Shown piece by piece: positions 9,784 through 20,677 of a stretch of 64,000 bases of DNA (positions within the stretch are counted from its first letter, which is position 1; each line of letters begins with the position of its first letter). A model generated the notes under the pieces. That model saw only the letters and a program-made list of their open reading frames with translations, did no database searches and had not been told where the DNA came from. Source of the stretch: CAWCKS01 sp963796195 (GTDB lineage Bacteria; Pseudomonadota; Alphaproteobacteria; Rhizobiales; Xanthobacteraceae). Location of the stretch: assembly GCA_963796195.1 (NCBI GenBank), contig CAWCKS010000010.1:124001-188000 (forward strand). The letters run 5' to 3'. The position numbers were made by a program, and so were the translations under genes.

Positions 9784-10594
9784 CATCCTCGACAAGATCG
9801 AAGCCTACAAGCGCGAGGAAATCGCAACCGCCAAGCGCGAACGCCCGCGGTCGGCGCTCGAGGCAGCGGCAAAGTCCGCAGCCCCGCCGCGCGGCTTTGC
9901 CAGCGCGATCCGCGCGACGCTCGCGCGTGGCGACTACGCGCTGATCGCCGAGATCAAGAAGGCATCGCCGTCAAAGGGGCTGATCCGCGCGGATTTCGAT
10001 CCGCCGTCGCTGGCGAAAGCCTACGAGCAGGGCGGCGCGACCTGCCTATCGGTCCTAACCGACGTGCCATCGTTCCAGGGCAGCCCGGACTTCCTTGTCG
10101 CCTCGCGCGCGGCAACCAAATTGCCGGTCCTGCGCAAGGATTTCATGTACGACACCTATCAGGTCGTCGAGGCGCGCGCATGGGGCGCCGACTGCATCCT
10201 GATCATCATGGCCTCACTTGATGATGCCATGGCAAAGGACCTCGAGGAGGCGAGCCTCGCACTCGGCATGGACGTTCTGCTCGAGGTCCACGATCGCGCC
10301 GAGCTCGATCGCGCGCTGCGCTTGAAGTCGCCGCTGCTCGGCGTCAACAACCGCAATCTCCGCACCTTCGAGACGACGCTTGCAACCAGCGAAGCGCTCG
10401 CGCCGCTGATCCCGAAGGACCGCATCGCCGTCGGCGAGAGCGGCATCTTTACGCCGGCGGATCTCGCGCGGCTGGCGCGCGTTGGCATGTCGACGTTCCT
10501 GGTCGGCGAGAGTTTGATGCGGCAGGCCGACGTTGCGGCGGCCACGCGCGCGCTGCTGGCACGCGACCCGGCGCGCGCAACCGGAACCCGCTAG
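9776..10594 (+). CDS. trpC: Indole-3-glycerol phosphate synthase
   Basis: Converts carboxyphenylaminodeoxyribulose phosphate to indole-3-glycerol phosphate, with loss of water and CO2. The TIM-barrel signature residues are clear: ALIAEIKKASPSKGLI with the catalytic Lys, VLRKDFMYDTYQV, LLEVHDRAELDRAL, GVNNRNLRTFE and VGESGIFTPADL. 272 residues, standard monofunctional length. The ATG at 9776 overlaps the end of trpD, and its TAG shares its last base with the GTG start of moaC, so three genes are tightly coupled. Confidence 0.96.
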   Translation: MADILDKIEAYKREEIATAKRERPRSALEAAAKSAAPPRGFASAIRATLARGDYALIAEIKKASPSKGLIRADFDPPSLAKAYEQGGATCLSVLTDVPSFQGSPDFLVASRAATKLPVLRKDFMYDTYQVVEARAWGADCILIIMASLDDAMAKDLEEASLALGMDVLLEVHDRAELDRALRLKSPLLGVNNRNLRTFETTLATSEALAPLIPKDRIAVGESGIFTPADLARLARVGMSTFLVGESLMRQADVAAATRALLARDPARATGTR

Positions 10595-11139
10595 TGCCGC
10601 GCAAGCCGCAGCCGCCGCGTGGAAAGCCGTCAGGGCTGACGCATATCGGCGCGAGCGGCGAGGCTCACATGGTCGACGTCTCGGAAAAGCCCGAGACCGA
10701 ACGTATGGCGGTTGCCGAAGGCCGCGTGATCATGACTGCTGCAACGCTCGACACCATCATCAAGGGCAACGCCAAGAAGGGCGACGTGCTCGGCACCGCG
10801 CGTGTCGCTGCCATCATGGCCGCCAAGCGGACGCACGAACTGGTGCCGCTGTGCCATCCGCTGATGCTGACCAAGGTCACGGTCGACATCGAGACCGACA
10901 ATTCGCTGCCGGGCTGCGTGGTGCGCGCGACGGTGAAGAACAAAGGCCAGACCGGTGTCGAGATGGAAGCGCTCACCGCCGTGTCGGTCGGCTGCCTGAC
11001 GATCTACGATATGATCAAGGCCGTTGAACGCGGCGCTTCGATCGAGGGCATTCGCCTGATCGAGAAGAAGGGTGGCAAGTCTGGCCATTACAAGTCCGGC
11101 CATTACAAGTCCGGCCACTACAGGCGGAAGGATCTTTGA
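10594..11139 (+). CDS. moaC: Cyclic pyranopterin monophosphate synthase (MoaC) with a repeat tail
   Basis: Second enzyme of molybdenum cofactor synthesis; with MoaA it turns GTP into cyclic pyranopterin monophosphate. Visible family blocks are GLTHIGASGEAHMVDVSEK, the active-site region LVPLCHPLMLTKV, and TGVEMEALTAVSVGCLTIYDM. The start is a GTG overlapping the trpC stop (TAGTG). The 181-residue product is about 20 longer than usual because the C-terminus carries three tandem KSGHY units before RRKDL. moeA starts one base after the stop, so the pair forms a Mo-cofactor unit. Confidence 0.95.
   Translation: MPRKPQPPRGKPSGLTHIGASGEAHMVDVSEKPETERMAVAEGRVIMTAATLDTIIKGNAKKGDVLGTARVAAIMAAKRTHELVPLCHPLMLTKVTVDIETDNSLPGCVVRATVKNKGQTGVEMEALTAVSVGCLTIYDMIKAVERGASIEGIRLIEKKGGKSGHYKSGHYKSGHYRRKDL
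11077..11121 (+). repeat. Three tandem 15-bp units inside the moaC 3' end
   Basis: Three head-to-tail 15-base copies (AAGTCYGGCCAYTAC) encode KSGHY three times. Units 1 and 2, and 2 and 3, differ by single synonymous bases, so the amplification is recent and in frame. Copy number may vary between strains through slippage. The repeated residues lie outside the catalytic core. Confidence 0.93.
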
Positions 11140-11140
11140 G

Positions 11141-12351
11141 ATGGCTGCGCTGATGCCGGTGAGCGATGCCCGGCGCGCCGTGCTCGACGGCGCCGCAGGG
11201 CTGCCCGAAGAACAGGTGCCGCTGGATCAGGCCTGCGGTCGCGTGCTGGCACGCGACGTCACGGCGCTACGGACGCAGCCGCCGGACGCCATGTCGGCGA
11301 TGGACGGCTACGCCGTGCGCGCCGCTGATGCAGTGCTCGGCGCGAAGCTCAAGGTGATTGGCGAGGTCGCGGCCGGACGTCCGTTCGGCCGCCCGGTCAG
11401 CACCGGCGAGGCCGTGCGAATTTTCACCGGCGGCGTCGTTCCCCCGGCGCCGATGCCGTGGTGATCCAGGAGGACACCACGCGCGAGGGCGACACGATCG
11501 TTGTCAATGAAGTCTCCAGGGCCGGCAGGAACGTCCGCCGCGCCGGCCTCGATTTCGCCGAAGGCGACGTGCTCTTGCGCAAGGGGCGCTTGCTATCGGA
11601 CCGCGATCTCGCGCTGGCCGCAGCAATGAACCACCCCACCCTGCCGGTACATCGCAAGCCAAAGGTTGCCCTGCTCGCCACCGGCGATGAACTGGTGATG
11701 CCGGGCTCAAAGCCGGTCGAAGGCCAGATCGTCTATTCCTCAGGCTACGCGCTGCGGGCGCTGGCGCTCCGCGAAGGCGCGGACGTGATCGACCTCGGCA
11801 TCGCCCGCGACACCCTCGACGCCACGACCAAACCGATCCGCGCGGCAATGGCTGCGGGCGCCGATATCCTCGCCACCACCGGCGGCGCCTCGGTCGGTGA
11901 ACACGACCTCGTCAAACGCGCGCTGGAGGCCGAGGGCATCGAGATCGCGTTCTGGCGGATCGCGATGCGTCCGGGAAAACCGATGATGCACGGTCGCCGC
12001 GGTGCCTTGCGTGTGCTCGGCCTGCCCGGCAATCCGGTGTCGTCCTATGTCTGCGCGACGCTGTTCCTGGTGCCGCTGATTCGCGCTTTGTCCGGTCGAA
12101 TCGACGTCGAGCCGCGCACGATCAAGGCGGTGCTCGGCCGCGAACTCGCCGCCAACGACCAGCGCGAAGATTATTTGCGCGCGACGCTGGAGGAGCGCGC
12201 CGACGCGCCGCCGATCGCGACTCCGCTCGGCGTACAAGACAGCTCATTGCAGGCAAATCTCGCATTTTCGCAGGCTTTGATCATTCGCCCCGCACACGCG
12301 CCGGCAGCGGCCGCCGGCGCGGCTTGTGACGTGCTTAAACTTTCCCTTTAA
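11141..12351 (+). CDS. moeA: Molybdopterin molybdenumtransferase MoeA (frame broken near 11447)
   Basis: Inserts molybdenum into adenylated molybdopterin, the last step of Mo-cofactor synthesis. Landmarks are DAMSAMDGYAVRA (domain with the essential acidic residues), VRIFTGGVVPP, PKVALLATGDELV, the TTGGASVGEHDLV motif, MRPGKPMMHG and GLPGNPVSSYV. Restoring one G in the CCCCCGGCGCC at 11441-11451 joins the frames as VVPPGADAVVIQEDT, the exact family motif, and gives about 403 residues. The loss is therefore a single-base deletion in a G run, most likely a sequence error. Confidence 0.93.
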
Positions 12352-12384
12352 CGACCGTTCGGTTTCTTCACCTGAAATTAATAG

Positions 12385-12420
12385 CTTGCGGAACACATAT
12401 GGAACATATAGTGTATGTTC
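12385..12420 (+). promoter_or_regulatory. LexA operator and promoter of lexA
   Basis: GAAC-ACATATG-GAAC at 12391-12405 is a perfect alphaproteobacterial SOS box (GAAC-N7-GAAC). It lies between a -35-like TTGCGG (12386-12391) and a -10-like TATAGT (12407-12412). A second arm, GTTC at 12417-12420, makes a GAACATA/TATGTTC inverted repeat with the second GAAC, and with GTTT at 12428 a weaker second box (GTTC-N7-GTTT). This is the classic arrangement for LexA repressing its own gene. The spacer between the -35 and -10 calls is short (15 bases), so the exact hexamers are less certain than the operator. Confidence 0.85.
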
Positions 12421-12568
12421 ATGATTTGTTTCTAGGGATAGCGCGCTAACGACGCCGTTTACCCAGAGAGCAAATCAAAGATGCGAACGAGTGCAAATCA
12501 GACGGTCTTACGACCCGACTTTGGTTTGACGGTGAACACAAACGGACCTGCTCGGGGGACTTTTCGGC

Positions 12569-13270
12569 ATGCTGACACGCAAACAATACGAACTTCTGCG
12601 CTTCATCAACGAACGGCTGAAAGAGTCGGGCGTCCCGCCCTCGTTTGACGAGATGAAGGACGCGCTCGACCTGCGCTCGAAGTCCGGCATCCATCGCCTG
12701 ATTACCGCGCTCGAGGAGCGCGGCTTCATTCGCCGCCTGCCGAACCGGGCGCGCGCGATCGAAGTGATCAAGTTGCCCGAAACGCAGCAGGCGGGGCTCG
12801 GCAATGGCCGCCGCGGCTTCACGCCGAGCGTGATCGAAGGCAATCTCGGCAAGGTCAGTCGCACGGCGAACGAGGACGAAGGTGGGCGCCCTGTCACGGT
12901 GCCTGTGATGGGCCGGATCGCCGCCGGTACGCCGATCGAGGCGCTGCAGACCCGCACCCACAGCATCAACGTGCCGCCGGAAATGCTGGCCTCAGGAGAA
13001 CACTACGCGCTCGAGGTCCGCGGCAACTCGATGGTCGAGGCCGGCATCCTCGACGGCGACATGGCGCTGATCCAGCGCAGCGACGTTGCCGAGACCGGCG
13101 ACATCGTGGTGGCGCTGATCGACGAGGAGGAAGCCACGCTAAAGCGCTTCCGCCGCCGTGGCGCTTCGATCGCGCTCGAGCCGGCGAACTCGGCCTATGA
13201 AGTGCGCATCCTGCCGCCGAACCGCGTGCGCATCCAGGGCAAGCTGATCAGCCTGTTCCGCCGTTACTGA
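12569..13270 (+). CDS. lexA: SOS repressor LexA
   Basis: Dimeric repressor of the DNA-damage regulon; RecA filaments trigger its self-cleavage. Residues 1-65 form a winged helix-turn-helix (PSFDEMKDALDLRSKSGIHR). The protease half shows the scissile Ala119-Gly120 in MGRIAAGTP, the catalytic Ser154 in VRGNSMVEAGILDGD and Lys192 in EATLKRF. 233 residues is typical for alphaproteobacteria. A 217-base leader carries its own operator. It is convergent with comEC, with 19 bases between the stops. Another operator in this window (39749-39763) identifies a second regulon member. Confidence 0.97.
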   Translation: MLTRKQYELLRFINERLKESGVPPSFDEMKDALDLRSKSGIHRLITALEERGFIRRLPNRARAIEVIKLPETQQAGLGNGRRGFTPSVIEGNLGKVSRTANEDEGGRPVTVPVMGRIAAGTPIEALQTRTHSINVPPEMLASGEHYALEVRGNSMVEAGILDGDMALIQRSDVAETGDIVVALIDEEEATLKRFRRRGASIALEPANSAYEVRILPPNRVRIQGKLISLFRRY

Positions 13271-13289
13271 TCGCGGCTGCTGATCGCAG

Positions 13290-15584
13290 CTACTGATCGT
13301 CAGGCGTGACCTCGATCTCTTGTGGCGTGGCATCGGTGGGGCTTATCGACTGCGATGCCGCGTTGGTCGAGGCTGCCGCGGCTTGTACAATCTCCTCGCG
13401 GTGAGCCCATGGCCGATCGGTGCCTGCCGGCCGCGCCGCCTCGATGACGAGGTTTTCGCCGCGCCGCCAGATCGCCATGCTGCCGGATGAGCGCAACTGA
13501 TCGCGCCCGAGCACCGTCGCGCGGCAGCCGGGTGGCGGCTGGCGGAAGGTGACGATCACAAGCGCCTTCTCGCAGTCGTCGGCAAAGGCATCGGCGCGGC
13601 GTGCGATGGTGACGTAATGGCCGTCGCCGAGCGCGAGCGCGCAGCCGGCGGTGTCGCATGTGCCGCCTTGCATCACCGACGGATCGGTGACGAGGCGCGC
13701 GTCGGCATCCGCCGCCAGCCACTCCTTCGCCAGGAACAGATCCTTGCGGGTTTGCACCATGTGGAGCCGGCCATCGGCGCCGCGCGCGGCAATGCTCGTC
13801 CCTTCGGCGCCGACCAGAATGTCCGGCTGCGGCGTCTTGAGCGCCCACAGCACGGCAGCCGCGACGACGATGACGCCGCTCCAGCGCAAGGACGTCTTGA
13901 GCAGGCCGAGCATGAGAATGCCGATCGTCGACAGCACCAGCGCACCGGTACCGAACTCCGGCACATGGCCGATCGCGCCCGGCAGCGACGCCACCCACAG
14001 CGAGACCCACACCATCCAGTTCAGTCCGCCATCCATCAGCCGCCAGAACACGCCGTCGAAGCCGAACGGCATCGCCACGATGCCGAGCAGGCCGGCCGGC
14101 ATCACCCAGGCCGATACCACCGGCATCGCCAAAAGGTTGGCAAGAATGCCGTAGGGAGTCGCCCGGTGGAATACGAACGCCGCGTATGGCGTGGTCGCAA
14201 AGCCGGCGACCATTGACGCAAAGGCGAGCGAAATGACTTCGCGCCCGCCCCACAGCGCGATGCGGCCGACCATCGAATTGTCGCCGGCAGACGCAAGTTT
14301 CGGCAGGCCGCCGTTGACCAGCGCCACGAGCCCGAGCGTCGCCGCGAACGACATCTGAAAGCTCGGATCGACGATCGACTCAGGCGAGAACAACAGGACG
14401 ACCAGCGCTGCCACGGCGAGCGTCCGGAACGTGATCGCGCGACGATCGACCATGACGGCGATCAGCACCACCGCGGTCATGAAAAACGAGCGCTGGGTCG
14501 CGACCTCGTTGCCCGACAACAGCAGATAGAACAGCGACGCCGCGAACGCCGCGGCCGCCGCCCACTTCTTCACCGCGTAACCCGTCGTCAGCGGTGGAAA
14601 CAACGCCAGCAACGCGCGCACCACAAAGAACACGATGCCGGCAACCACCGCCATGTGATAGCCGGAGATCGAGAGTACGTGGCCGAGCCCCGAAATGAAC
14701 ATGGCATCGTTGACCGGCGTCGTGATCGCATCGCGCTTGCCGTTCAACAGTGCCGACGCAATCGCGCGGTTGTCACCGCTCAGGCTCTGCCGGATGCGGG
14801 CATCCATGCTGTCGCGCAGCGTGTTGACGATGACGGCATATTTCAGCCACAGCCCACCGTCCTGCGGTGGTGCGGTGACCTTGATCGGTCCATGCACAAA
14901 ACCCGTGGCGCCGATGCGCTGGAAATAGAGATTGCGCGCGAAGTCGTATGAACCGGGCCGAAGCGGCGTGAGCGGCGCCGACAGGCTGGCCTTCAATTCG
15001 GCGAAGCTGCCGACCAGCGGTGCCGTCCCCTTCTTCACGGACAGGCGGACACGCTGAACCTCGGGCAGCGCGCGGCGCGAGCCGCGCAGGTCCTCCATGC
15101 TGGTCAGGCGCAGCACGAAGCGATCGGTCTTCTCGCGCTCTTCGCGGACCTCGACAAATCCCGACAGCGCCACCGAATAGAGCGGACGCACCAGCACATC
15201 GTGCGCGACAATCGTCGTTCGAACGGTTGCGGTGGCAAAGCCCGCGCAGACCGCGGCGGTCAATGCCGCCGCCGGGAAAAAACGGCTGCGCCTGATAAGG
15301 AAGGCGACGACGCACGCGAGGCCAGCGATCGGCGCCACGACGGTAACCAGTGGCTCGCGCTCGGCGGTGAAATAGAGGACGATGCCTGTGCCAAAGCTGA
15401 CCGCGATCCACGGCAGGAGCTGGATCCTCGCGGCTTCCGCTGCGATCGTGGCACGCAGCCATTCGAGGATCTGTCGGATACGTTCCGACAGCAGGCCAAG
15501 CGACGGCTGCGCCTGGCCAGCCGCGGCGCCGCGCGGCTGCCACGTCGTCGTTCGTGCTCTGCCCCTGCCCCACCAGTCCGACAC
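13290..15584 (-). CDS. ComEC/Rec2 family DNA-uptake channel protein
   Basis: Polytopic inner-membrane protein of the competence family, which moves single-stranded DNA into the cytoplasm during transformation. The 764-residue product has an N-terminal cytosolic/OB-like region, hydrophobic helices from residue about 55, the competence-domain core with GLGHVLSISGYHMAV and FLLLSGNEVATQRSF-like segments, and about ten membrane segments to residue 580. The C-terminal 170 residues lack any HxHxDH metallo-beta-lactamase signature; shortened versions of this kind are common in alphaproteobacteria. It follows glnS on the minus strand after a 59-base gap. Whether the organism is competent cannot be told from this gene. 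Confidence 0.85.
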   Translation of the reverse strand: MSDWWGRGRARTTTWQPRGAAAGQAQPSLGLLSERIRQILEWLRATIAAEAARIQLLPWIAVSFGTGIVLYFTAEREPLVTVVAPIAGLACVVAFLIRRSRFFPAAALTAAVCAGFATATVRTTIVAHDVLVRPLYSVALSGFVEVREEREKTDRFVLRLTSMEDLRGSRRALPEVQRVRLSVKKGTAPLVGSFAELKASLSAPLTPLRPGSYDFARNLYFQRIGATGFVHGPIKVTAPPQDGGLWLKYAVIVNTLRDSMDARIRQSLSGDNRAIASALLNGKRDAITTPVNDAMFISGLGHVLSISGYHMAVVAGIVFFVVRALLALFPPLTTGYAVKKWAAAAAFAASLFYLLLSGNEVATQRSFFMTAVVLIAVMVDRRAITFRTLAVAALVVLLFSPESIVDPSFQMSFAATLGLVALVNGGLPKLASAGDNSMVGRIALWGGREVISLAFASMVAGFATTPYAAFVFHRATPYGILANLLAMPVVSAWVMPAGLLGIVAMPFGFDGVFWRLMDGGLNWMVWVSLWVASLPGAIGHVPEFGTGALVLSTIGILMLGLLKTSLRWSGVIVVAAAVLWALKTPQPDILVGAEGTSIAARGADGRLHMVQTRKDLFLAKEWLAADADARLVTDPSVMQGGTCDTAGCALALGDGHYVTIARRADAFADDCEKALVIVTFRQPPPGCRATVLGRDQLRSSGSMAIWRRGENLVIEAARPAGTDRPWAHREEIVQAAAASTNAASQSISPTDATPQEIEVTPDDQ

Positions 15585-15643
15585 AGCGTTCTCCGCCCGG
15601 ACCTACCTGCTCAAATGCATTCTGCCGCATCAGCTCAAAAAAA

Positions 15644-17333
15644 TCAGCCGCGCGCGACCTCTTTTGCAAACGTGTCACGCAGGCCGATGGTGCGATTGAA
15701 CACCGGCCGGTCCGGCCGCGAAGTCTGGATCGCGGGCAAAATAGCCCTGGCGCTCGAACTGCATCGCTTCGGCAGAATTGGTCTCGACCGCGGCGGCTTC
15801 GACGCGCGCGTCGCTCAGGACTTCCAGCGACTGCGGGTTGAGGTCGCGGGCGAAGTTCGCGGCATCCGGCGTGGGCGTCGTGAAAAGCTGGTTGTAGACC
15901 CTGATCTCGGCAGGGACCGAGTGCGAGGCGGACAGCCAGTGCATGGTCGCCTTGACCTTGCGGCCGTCGGGTGCGTTGCCGCCGCGCGTTGCCGGATCAT
16001 AGGTACAGTGCAGCTCGACGACTTCGCCGGCGGCATTCTTCACGACCTCGCGGCAGGTGATGAAGTAGGCATAGCGCAGCCGTACTTCATTTCCGGGCGA
16101 CAGCCGGAAGAATTTTTTTGGCGGACTCTCCATGAAATCGTCGCGCTCGATGAACAGCTCACGGCTGAACACGATGTTGCGTTTTCCCGCGGAGGGATCG
16201 TCGGGATGGTTCACGGCCTCGATCAGCTCGGTCTTGCCTTCCGGATAGTTCTCGATGACGACCTTGAGCGGCCGTAACACCGCCATGCGCCGCAGCGCAG
16301 TCTTGTTCAGGATTTCGCGGATCGAGAACTCGAGCATGCCGACGTCGACGACGCTGTTGGCTTTGGCAACGCCGATCCGCTTGACGAAGTCGCGGATCGC
16401 CGCCGGCGGCACGCCGCGGCGGCGGAAGCCCGCGATCGTCGGCATTCGCGGATCGTCCCAGCTGGCAACATGGCCGCCGCGCACAAGCTCGGTCAGCACG
16501 CGCTTCGACAACAGCGTGTAGGTCAGGTTGAGCCGCGCGAATTCGTACTGGTGCGGGTGCGATGGCACCGGCAGCTTGTCGAGCAGCCAGTCATAGAGCG
16601 GCCGATGGTCCTCGAACTCCAGCGTGCAGATCGAATGCGTGATACCTTCGATCGCATCCGACTGGCCGTGCGCATAGTCGTAGCTCGGATAAATCTTCCA
16701 GGCGTCGCCGGTGCGCGGATGCGTCGCGTGCAGGATGCGGTACAGCACGGGATCGCGCAGGTTGATATTGCCCGACGCCATGTCGATCTTGGCACGCAGC
16801 ACGCGCGTGCCATTCGGGAATTCGCCGGCTCGCATCCGCCGAAACAAGTCGAGATTTTCCGCAATCCTGCGGTCGCGGAACGGGCTGTTCTTGCCCGGCT
16901 CGGTCAGCGTGCCGCGGTTGATGCGGATCTCGTCCTGCGTCTGGTCGTCGACATAGGCGAGCGCGTTCTGGACCAGCAGCTCGGCCCACGTATAAAGCCG
17001 CTCGAAATAGTCCGAGGCGTAGTAGAGGTGTTTGCCCCAATCGAAGCCGAGCCAGTGCACGTCGCGCTGAATCGAGTCGATGTACTCCTGCTCCTCCTTG
17101 GTCGGGTTGGTGTCGTCGAAGCGCAGGTGGCAGCGGCCGGAAAACTCCTCGGCGATGCCAAAATTCAGCGCGATCGACTTGGCGTGCCCGATATGCAGGT
17201 AGCCGTTCGGCTCCGGCGGGAACCGCGTCACGATCTCACGATGCTTGCCGGCATCGAGGTCGGCCTGGACGATGTCGCGAATGAAGTCGCGTCCCGTCGA
17301 AACCTCTGCTTCTGCCGTTGCCGTCGTCGCCAT
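15644..17333 (-). CDS. glnS: Glutaminyl-tRNA synthetase (frame broken at 15721)
   Basis: Charges tRNA-Gln directly with glutamine. Class I features are the HIGH motif at residues 47-50 (NGYLHIGHAK), FDDTNPTKEEQEYIDSI with the substrate-binding residues, YPSYDYAHGQSDAIEGITHS, and the KMSKS-like LLSKRVL. The C-terminal anticodon-binding barrels follow. In the raw frame the end reads into SHHRPA; removing one base from the AA at 15721-15722 (plus strand) restores DSRPDRPVFNRTIGLRDTFAKE and a TGA at 15644, for about 562 residues. The ATG at 17333 (MATTATAEAE) has AAGGGA upstream and suits the family better than the upstream TTG. It is divergent from gltX. Confidence 0.93.
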
Positions 17334-17580
17334 TCGCTGACTTTCCCTTAGGGACTTGCTGGCACCTTCTGCCAAATTCGGATGCATGCGCCAAGCCTCG
17401 GCCTTAAGTCTCGGCCGGTCGCCGTGCACCGCCAGCTCCAGCATGCCAGCTGGGGAACGGGTGAACCCGAGCCCTCCAGGCGCTTTTGTTATGCAAAGTT
17501 CCTGCTATACACCCTGCGCGCCGCCCAAATTTTGGAGACACCGGCGTGACCACATTTAGGCTCTCTGCGCCCCGCAGCCA

Positions 17581-19005
17581 ATGACCGATACCGTCGTTAC
17601 GCGCTTCGCCCCCTCGCCGACCGGCTTTCTGCACATCGGCAGCGCGCGTACCGCGCTGTTCTGCTGGCTTTACGCGCGCGGCCGCGGCGGCAAGATGCTG
17701 CTGCGAATCGAGGATACCGATCGCCAGCGCTCCACCAAAGAGGCGATCGACGCCATCATCGACGGCCTGAAATGGCTGGAGCTCGATTGGGATGGCGACG
17801 TTGTCTATCAGTTCAGCCGCGCCGCGCGTCACCGCGAAATCGCCGAGCAACTGCTCGCCGCCGGCAAGGCCTACTATTGCTACGCCAGCCCCGAGGAACT
17901 CGCCGAGATGCGCGAGAGGGCGCGCGCCGAAGGGCGCACCCGGCTCTACGATGGCCGCTGGCGCGATCGCGATCCGTCCGAGGCACGGCCCAACGTCAAG
18001 CCGGTCATCCGCCTGAAGGCGCCGCTCGACGGCGAGACCATGATCGAGGACCAGGTGCAGGGCCGCGTGGTCTGGCAGAACGAGAATCTCGATGACCTCG
18101 TGCTGCTGCGCTCCGACGGCACGCCGACTTACATGCTCGCGGTCGTCGTCGACGACCACGACATGGGCGTCACCCACATCATCCGCGGCGACGATCATCT
18201 GACCAACGCCGCCCGGCAAAAGCAGATTTACGACGCGCTCGGCTGGAGCGTGCCGGTCATGGCGCACATTCCGCTGATCCATGGGGCGGACGGAGCGAAG
18301 CTATCGAAGCGCCATGGCGCGCTCGGCGTCGAAGCCTATCGCGCGATGGGCTATCTGCCGGTCGCGCTCCGCAATTACCTGGCGCGGCTCGGCTGGAGCC
18401 ACGGCGACCAGGAGATCTTTTCGACCGAAGAATTGATCAAGGCGTTCGACCTGCCTGCGATCGGCCGGTCGCCCGCGCGTTTCGATTTTGCCAAGCTTGA
18501 CAGCATCAACGGCCACTACATTCGCCAATCGGACGACGCCACCTTGGTGCGTGAGTTCGAGAAATTCCTGCAGTACGCGCCGAATGGTTCCGTCATTCAG
18601 AACAAGCTCAACGACGCAGCCCGGACCCAATTGCTCAAGGCGATGCCCAGCCTGAAGGAGCGCGCCAAAACCCTGCTCGACCTGATCGACGGCGCTCACT
18701 TCATTTTTGCCGACCGGCCGCTGGCGCTCGACCCGAAAGCCGCCGCGCTGGTGACGCCTGAAATGCGCTGTCTGGTCGGCGAGCTCAAGCAGGTGCTCGA
18801 GAACGTCTCGCCCTGGGCGGTCGAGACGACCGAGACGGCTGTTCGCGGTTTCGCGGAGAGCAAAGGCTTGAAGCTTGGCGCTGCCGCGCAACCGATGCGG
18901 ATCGCGTTAACGGGGCGGACAACGTCGCCGGGTATATTCGAGGTGCTGGACACGCTCGGGCGCGAGGAATCCCTCGCCCGGCTGAGCGATTTGGCGGCTG
19001 GTTAG
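17581..19005 (+). CDS. gltX: Glutamyl-tRNA synthetase
   Basis: Attaches glutamate to tRNA-Glu. The product has RFAPSPTGFLHIGSARTA with the HIGH-type motif at residues 18-21, LLRIEDTDRQRSTKEA, and KLSKRHG at residues 240-246, followed by a helical anticodon-binding domain. 474 residues, standard bacterial length, frame intact. With glnS next door, this enzyme need not mischarge tRNA-Gln, but whether it is discriminating cannot be read from sequence alone. A 247-base divergent region separates it from glnS; no clear promoter was assigned there. Confidence 0.95.
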   Translation: MTDTVVTRFAPSPTGFLHIGSARTALFCWLYARGRGGKMLLRIEDTDRQRSTKEAIDAIIDGLKWLELDWDGDVVYQFSRAARHREIAEQLLAAGKAYYCYASPEELAEMRERARAEGRTRLYDGRWRDRDPSEARPNVKPVIRLKAPLDGETMIEDQVQGRVVWQNENLDDLVLLRSDGTPTYMLAVVVDDHDMGVTHIIRGDDHLTNAARQKQIYDALGWSVPVMAHIPLIHGADGAKLSKRHGALGVEAYRAMGYLPVALRNYLARLGWSHGDQEIFSTEELIKAFDLPAIGRSPARFDFAKLDSINGHYIRQSDDATLVREFEKFLQYAPNGSVIQNKLNDAARTQLLKAMPSLKERAKTLLDLIDGAHFIFADRPLALDPKAAALVTPEMRCLVGELKQVLENVSPWAVETTETAVRGFAESKGLKLGAAAQPMRIALTGRTTSPGIFEVLDTLGREESLARLSDLAAG

Positions 19006-19007
19006 AA

Positions 19008-19078
19008 CGCATGTCCCGGAAAAGTGGATACCGGTTTTCCCGGACAAACGTCTTCGTTTGTCCAAAAAGGACATGTGC
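19008..19078. repeat. Palindromic intergenic repeat, copy 1
   Basis: Outer arms CGCATGTCC (19008-19016) and GGACATGTGC (19069-19078) enclose the shared core GGAAAAGTGG..ACCGGTTTTCC and an inner hairpin GGACAAACG/CGTTTGTCC. It starts three bases after the gltX stop. It belongs to a family with three other copies in this window. Confidence 0.9.
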
Positions 19079-19234
19079 AATTAGGGCCGTAATAGTTGAT
19101 CATTTCTATCCATCTTGCGGTGCAACGAACAATGCGATACGCAAGTCAGATCAGATGTTTTCGCGTGGCTGCGCCGCCTATATCGGGAGTGAAACGCCAG
19201 CCAACCACCTCGCAAAAGATCGGAGCCGGGGACC

Positions 19235-20532
<1,298 letters not shown>

Positions 20533-20554
20533 GACCACGACTGATCGAGTTGCG

Positions 20555-20584
20555 AAAGGCCGGGGCTGTCGCTCCGGCCTTTTT
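20555..20584 (+). terminator. Rho-independent terminator of gltA
   Basis: A perfect 9-bp stem AAAGGCCGG (20555-20563) and CCGGCCTTT (20574-20582) with a 10-base loop is followed by a T run. It sits 22 bases past the gltA stop and points the same way. Confidence 0.9.
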
Positions 20585-20589
20585 CGTTG

Positions 20590-20662
20590 GAGCATGATCC
20601 AGAAAGTGGATACCGGTTTTCCCTCGCGACAAACGCGAAGCGTTTGCGCGGAGATCATGCTC
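20590..20662. repeat. Palindromic intergenic repeat, copy 2 (variant)
   Basis: Ends are the 10-bp inverted arms GAGCATGATC and GATCATGCTC. The interior shares AGAAAGTGGATACCGGTTTTCC with the other copies and has an extra hairpin AAACGC/GCGTTT. It lies between the convergent gltA and lpxB. Confidence 0.88.
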
Positions 20663-20677
20663 AGTTAAAAAGCTAAT

